NCBI GenBank assembly: GCA_028711355.1
Contig: JAQTSL010000143.1
Coordinates: 1-8,693 of the forward strand
Origin: Rhodoferax sp.
GTDB lineage: Bacteria; Pseudomonadota; Gammaproteobacteria; Burkholderiales; Burkholderiaceae_C
DNA length: 8,693 nucleotides
Direction of reading: 5' to 3'
Position 1 is the first letter of the stretch. Each line of letters starts with the position of its first letter. The notes beneath the pieces are model-generated. The model was not told the origin of the DNA. It searched no databases and was given only the letters and a program-made list of their open reading frames with translations. The translations under genes and the position numbers were made by a program. Below, piece after piece: positions 6,036-8,693 of the stretch.

Positions 6036-7601
6036 ATGCAAGCCTCACAACTCACCCCGTTTGACTATCTCAAAAAAATCCTGACGGCACGCGTCTATGA
6101 CGTTGCTGTTGAGTCGGCGCTGGAGCCCGCTGCGGCTTTAAGCGCGCGCCTGGGTAACACCATTTTGCTCAAACGCGAAGACCAGCAACCGGTGCACAGC
6201 TTCAAGCTGCGCGGCGCTTACAACAAGATGGCGCACCTGAGCCCCGCCGCTCTGAAAAAAGGCGTTATTTGTGCCTCGGCCGGCAACCACGCGCAGGGCG
6301 TGGCCCTGAGCGCCCAGCGCTTGGGCGCGCGCGCGGTGATCGTCATGCCGACCACCACGCCAGGCGTCAAGATTGACGCCGTGCGCGGCTTTGGCGGTGA
6401 GGTGGTGCTGTTTGGCGACAGCTATTCAGACGCCTACGCGCACGCAGTCCAGCTTGAAAAAAAGCAGGGCCTGACCTTTGTCCATCCGTTTGACGACCCC
6501 GACGTGATTGCCGGCCAGGGCACCATCGCCATGGAGTTGCTGCGCCAGCACCAGGGGCGACTGGACGCGGTGTTTGTGGCGATTGGCGGCGGCGGCTTGA
6601 TTGCCGGCGTGGCCAATTACATCAAGGCCGTGCGCCCCGAGATCAAGGTGATCGGCGTGCAAATGAACGATTCGGATGCGATGACGCAATCGGTCGCCGC
6701 ACATGAGCGCATCACGCTGGCCGACGTCGGACTGTTCTCGGACGGCACGGCCGTGAAATTGGTGGGAGAGGAGACCTTTCGCATTGCCAGCGACTTGGTC
6801 GATGACTACCTGCTGGTGGACACCGACTCGGTCTGCGCAGCCATCAAAGACGTGTTTGTCGATACCCGCAGCATTGTGGAACCGGCCGGTGCGCTGGCCG
6901 TGGCGGCGGTCAAGCAGTATGTGGCCACGCACAAGAAAAAGGGCGAAACCTACGCCGCCATTTTGTGTGGCGCCAACATGAACTTTGACCGCCTGCGCTT
7001 TGTCGCCGAGCGCGCCGAGGTGGGCGAAGAGCGCGAGGCGCTTTTCGCCGTGACCATCCCCGAAGAGCGCGGCAGCTTCAGGCGCTTTTGTGAGCTGATT
7101 GGCGACTTGCCCAGCTTTGGCGGAGGCAAAGCGCTGCGTAATGTGACCGAGTTCAATTACCGCATCAGCGACGCGCACAAAGCGCACGTGTTTGTCGGGC
7201 TGACCACCGCGGCCAAGGGTGAATCGGGCAAGATTGCCGCGCACCTGACCAAACACGGTTTTGTTGCGATTGACCTGACCCATGACGATCTGGCCAAAGA
7301 ACACATCCGGCACATGGTGGGTGGTCATTCTGCGCTTGCAAAAGAAGAGCGTTTGCTACGCTTTGTGTTCCCTGAGCGGCCTGGTGCGCTGATGAAGTTT
7401 TTAAGCCTGATGCGACCGGGCTGGAACATCAGCCTGTTCCATTACCGCAATCAGGGGGCAGACTACGGCCGCATTCTGGTGGGTTTGCAGGTGCCCCTCA
7501 AAGACCACAAAGCATTCGACAAGTTTTTAGCCACGCTGGCTTATCCCTACGTAGAAGAGACCGCTAACCCGGTCTATCAGATGTTTTTGCAGCAAAATTA
7601 A
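6036..7601 (+). CDS. ilvA: Threonine dehydratase (threonine deaminase), biosynthetic long form
   Basis: Deaminates L-threonine to 2-oxobutanoate, the first step of isoleucine synthesis. It is PLP-dependent. I chose the ATG at 6036 (MQASQLTPFDYLKKILTARVYDVA), giving 521 residues against 514 in E. coli. An upstream in-frame ATG at 5904 would add 44 unrelated residues encoded partly by a repeat. The catalytic domain has the PLP lysine Lys57 in HSFKLRGAYNK, ASAGNHAQGVA, and the phosphate-binding GGGG at 184-187. Two C-terminal ACT-like regulatory domains follow: about 328-420 (ALFAVTIPEERGSFRRFCEL) and about 425-521 (RLLRFVFPERPGALMKFLSL). This predicts allosteric control by isoleucine and valine. 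There is no ilv operon around it. The stop codon lies inside palindrome B, and the terminal QQN may have been set by that insertion. Confidence 0.96.
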   Translation: MQASQLTPFDYLKKILTARVYDVAVESALEPAAALSARLGNTILLKREDQQPVHSFKLRGAYNKMAHLSPAALKKGVICASAGNHAQGVALSAQRLGARAVIVMPTTTPGVKIDAVRGFGGEVVLFGDSYSDAYAHAVQLEKKQGLTFVHPFDDPDVIAGQGTIAMELLRQHQGRLDAVFVAIGGGGLIAGVANYIKAVRPEIKVIGVQMNDSDAMTQSVAAHERITLADVGLFSDGTAVKLVGEETFRIASDLVDDYLLVDTDSVCAAIKDVFVDTRSIVEPAGALAVAAVKQYVATHKKKGETYAAILCGANMNFDRLRFVAERAEVGEEREALFAVTIPEERGSFRRFCELIGDLPSFGGGKALRNVTEFNYRISDAHKAHVFVGLTTAAKGESGKIAAHLTKHGFVAIDLTHDDLAKEHIRHMVGGHSALAKEERLLRFVFPERPGALMKFLSLMRPGWNISLFHYRNQGADYGRILVGLQVPLKDHKAFDKFLATLAYPYVEETANPVYQMFLQQN

Positions 7602-7650
7602 TCGGGGTCAGAACCCAATTAAATTAATTGGGTTCTGACCCCGATTAATT
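7596..7650. repeat. 55-bp perfect palindrome (element B)
   Basis: Arms 7596-7622 and 7624-7650 are exact reverse complements around a single central A (7623), giving 27 paired bases. The core of each arm is GGGGTCAGAACCCAATT or its complement. It contains the ilvA stop codon (7599-7601). There is no T-run of terminator type, although a stem this strong would probably hinder transcription or act as a bidirectional stop. The GGGGTCAGA core resembles GGGGACAGA of element A. Confidence 0.95.
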
Positions 7651-7666
7651 AGACCCCGACTGATTA
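7637..7666. repeat. Tandem 15-bp half-unit at right side of element B
   Basis: GACCCCGATTAATTA (7637-7651) is followed directly by GACCCCGACTGATTA (7652-7666), 13 of 15 identical. Read on the minus strand the second unit is TAATCAGTCGGGGTC, which matches the 5' end of element A (TAATCAGTTGGGGAC) at 13 of 15 positions. Confidence 0.85.
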
Positions 7667-7670
7667 GGAA
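7666..7670 (+). promoter_or_regulatory. Ribosome binding site of the 5'-nucleotidase gene
   Basis: AGGAA with 7 nt to the ATG at 7678. It supports that start codon. Its first base is the last base of the element B tandem unit, so the whole upstream leader of this gene is repeat-derived. Confidence 0.65.
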
Positions 7671-7677
7671 TGCATCC

Positions 7678-8568
7678 ATGTCATTGACACTTGACGGCAA
7701 ACTGGTAGTAGCCATCAGCAGCCGCGCGCTGTTTGACTTTGAAGAAGAAAACCAGGTCTTTGAGCAGGCTGACGACCGCGCCTACATGGCCTTGCAGTTG
7801 CAGCGGCTGGACACCCCCGCCAAACCCGGCGTGGCTTTTTCGCTGGTAAAAAAGCTGCTGGCGTTCAACACCCCGGAGGCTGCTGGTGCGCACCCGGTAG
7901 AGGTGGTTATCCTGTCGCGCAATGACCCCGTGTCTGGCATGCGGGTGTTTCGCTCGGCCCAGCATTACGGCCTGCCCATTGAGCGCGGCAGTTTTACCCG
8001 TGGTCAGTCGCCATGGCGCTACCTCAAGCCACTGCACGCCAACCTGTTTTTGAGCACGCATTTGAGCGACGTACGCGCCGCACTTGCTGCGGGTGTGCCA
8101 GCCGCACAGGTTTATCCGCAATCGGTGCACGCCAGCGACGCGCACCCGCAAGAAGTACGTATCGCGTTTGACGGCGACGCGGTGCTGTTCAGCGACGAGG
8201 CCGAGCAAGTCTTTCAGACCCAGGGCTTGCTGGCGTTTCAGCAGCACGAGCGCGCCAAGGCAAGTCAGCCGTTACCAGATGGGCCGTTCAAACCCTTGCT
8301 GGTGGCGCTCCAAAGATTGCAGCAGTCGGGAACGCCAGCGATGCGCGTGCGCACGGCGCTGGTAACCGCGCGCAGCGCCCCGGCGCACGAGCGCGCGATC
8401 CGAACCCTGATGAACTGGAACATCGAGGTCGATGAAGCGATGTTTCTGGGTGGCCTGGCCAAGGGCGAATTCCTGCGCGAATTTGAGCCTGATTTTTTCT
8501 TTGACGACCAGACTGGTCATATCGAATCAGCAGCGCAACATGTGCCGGCCGGCCGCGTTGCCAACTAA
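7678..8568 (+). CDS. Cytosolic 5'-nucleotidase, NT5C1 type
   Basis: The 296 residues match the family of cytosolic 5'-nucleotidases related to animal cN-I, which hydrolyse nucleoside 5'-monophosphates. The bacterial substrate preference is not known to me. Recognisable blocks are KLVVAISSRALFDFEEEN near the N-terminus, VEVVILSRNDPVSGMRVF, FTRGQSPWRYL, VRIAFDGDAVLFSDEAEQVF with the HAD-like Asp165-x-Asp167 pair, then GLAKGEFLREF (Lys262) and FFFDDQTGH (Asp276, Asp277). No signal peptide or membrane segment is seen, so it is cytosolic. The ATG at 7678 has an AGGAA ribosome site. Palindrome B separates it from ilvA, so shared transcription is uncertain. The stop codon TAA is the first three bases of element A copy 2. 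The C-terminus VPAGRVAN looks slightly shorter than I would expect. Confidence 0.88.
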   Translation: MSLTLDGKLVVAISSRALFDFEEENQVFEQADDRAYMALQLQRLDTPAKPGVAFSLVKKLLAFNTPEAAGAHPVEVVILSRNDPVSGMRVFRSAQHYGLPIERGSFTRGQSPWRYLKPLHANLFLSTHLSDVRAALAAGVPAAQVYPQSVHASDAHPQEVRIAFDGDAVLFSDEAEQVFQTQGLLAFQQHERAKASQPLPDGPFKPLLVALQRLQQSGTPAMRVRTALVTARSAPAHERAIRTLMNWNIEVDEAMFLGGLAKGEFLREFEPDFFFDDQTGHIESAAQHVPAGRVAN

Positions 8569-8620
8569 TCAGTTGGGGACAGAGCAACGCTCACTGCGTG
8601 TAGTACGAGTCTGTCCCGCA
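8566..8620 (+). repeat. Hairpin repeat element A, copy 2
   Basis: This is a 55-bp copy of the unit at 5865-5918, in the same orientation. Outer arms GGGACAGA (8576-8583) and TCTGTCCC (8610-8617) are intact. The inner CAC/GTG pair (8592-8594, 8598-8600) closes a TGC loop, and GCT/AGT (8589-8591, 8602-8604) pairs with one G-U. Its first three bases are the stop codon of the 5'-nucleotidase gene. Confidence 0.85.
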
Positions 8621-8693
8621 AATCTTTAACCGAGAAAATTCATTAAGGCACAGATGGATGGCAAGGCGAGTTGCGAGGCAGTTTGGGCGGGCA
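8621..8693. other. Window-end stretch with no supported gene
   Basis: Two ATGs (8654 and 8658) open frames that run off the window without a stop, after a weak AAGG. The 12-13 residues seen match nothing I recognise, so no gene is called. Confidence 0.4.

Noticed and set aside
6426..7328. Long minus-strand open frame (300 codons) inside ilvA
   Set aside because: It is opposite a clearly conserved gene; the translation is His/Gln/Gly-rich as expected from a GC-rich antisense shadow and matches no family.
7596..7650. Palindrome B as a standard rho-independent terminator of ilvA
   Set aside because: No T-run follows, the stem starts inside the coding sequence, and its core is shared with elements located elsewhere. 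It may still impede transcription.
8654..8693. Start of a further gene at the window end
   Set aside because: Only 12-13 codons are visible, two frames are equally open, and the ribosome site is weak.

Overview
The window looks like chromosomal DNA of a betaproteobacterium, most probably Comamonadaceae (Rhodoferax/Polaromonas-like). The reasons are the GC-rich coding sequence, the close resemblance of the proteins to that group, and a short intergenic motif (near 5731-5747) that I recall from Comamonadaceae genomes. This placement is inference; there is no rRNA or other marker gene here.

Layout. (1) 1-4142, + strand: a glycogen operon. It holds the 3' part of glgC (ADP-glucose pyrophosphorylase, cut by the window edge), glgA (glycogen synthase) and a short-form malQ (4-alpha-glucanotransferase). 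Gaps are 15 and 11 bp and no terminator is visible between genes. (2) 4139-4612, - strand: a YhfA-type OsmC-family protein whose stop codon overlaps the malQ stop. Its usual second cysteine is a serine. (3) 4613-4821: a divergent intergenic region with a perfect 15-bp stem-loop inside a larger, weakly attC-like fold. (4) 4822-5679, + strand: an AlkC-family DNA alkylation repair protein, visibly lower in GC than its neighbours. (5) 5680-6035: a gene-poor spacer with a degenerate family-typical repeat, small inverted repeats and the first copy of a hairpin repeat (element A). (6) 6036-7601, + strand: ilvA, biosynthetic threonine dehydratase with two C-terminal regulatory domains. (7) 7596-7668: a 55-bp near-perfect palindrome plus a tandem half-unit (element B). 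(8) 7678-8568, + strand: a cytosolic 5'-nucleotidase of the NT5C1 type. (9) 8566-8620: the second copy of element A. The last ~70 bp show no gene that can be supported.

How the parts fit. GlgC makes ADP-glucose, GlgA polymerises it, and MalQ reshuffles alpha-1,4-glucans, so region 1 is a storage-polysaccharide unit. The other genes are independent housekeeping or stress functions: a thiol-based OsmC-like protein, base-lesion repair, isoleucine synthesis and nucleotide turnover. I see no defence system, CRISPR array, transposase or RNA gene. The least expected structure is the family of short palindromic repeats (A, B, A) around ilvA and the nucleotidase gene. They share a GGGG(A/T)CAGA core and a common end sequence. 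Two of the three sit exactly on stop codons, and the loops and internal bases differ between the two A copies while the stems are kept.
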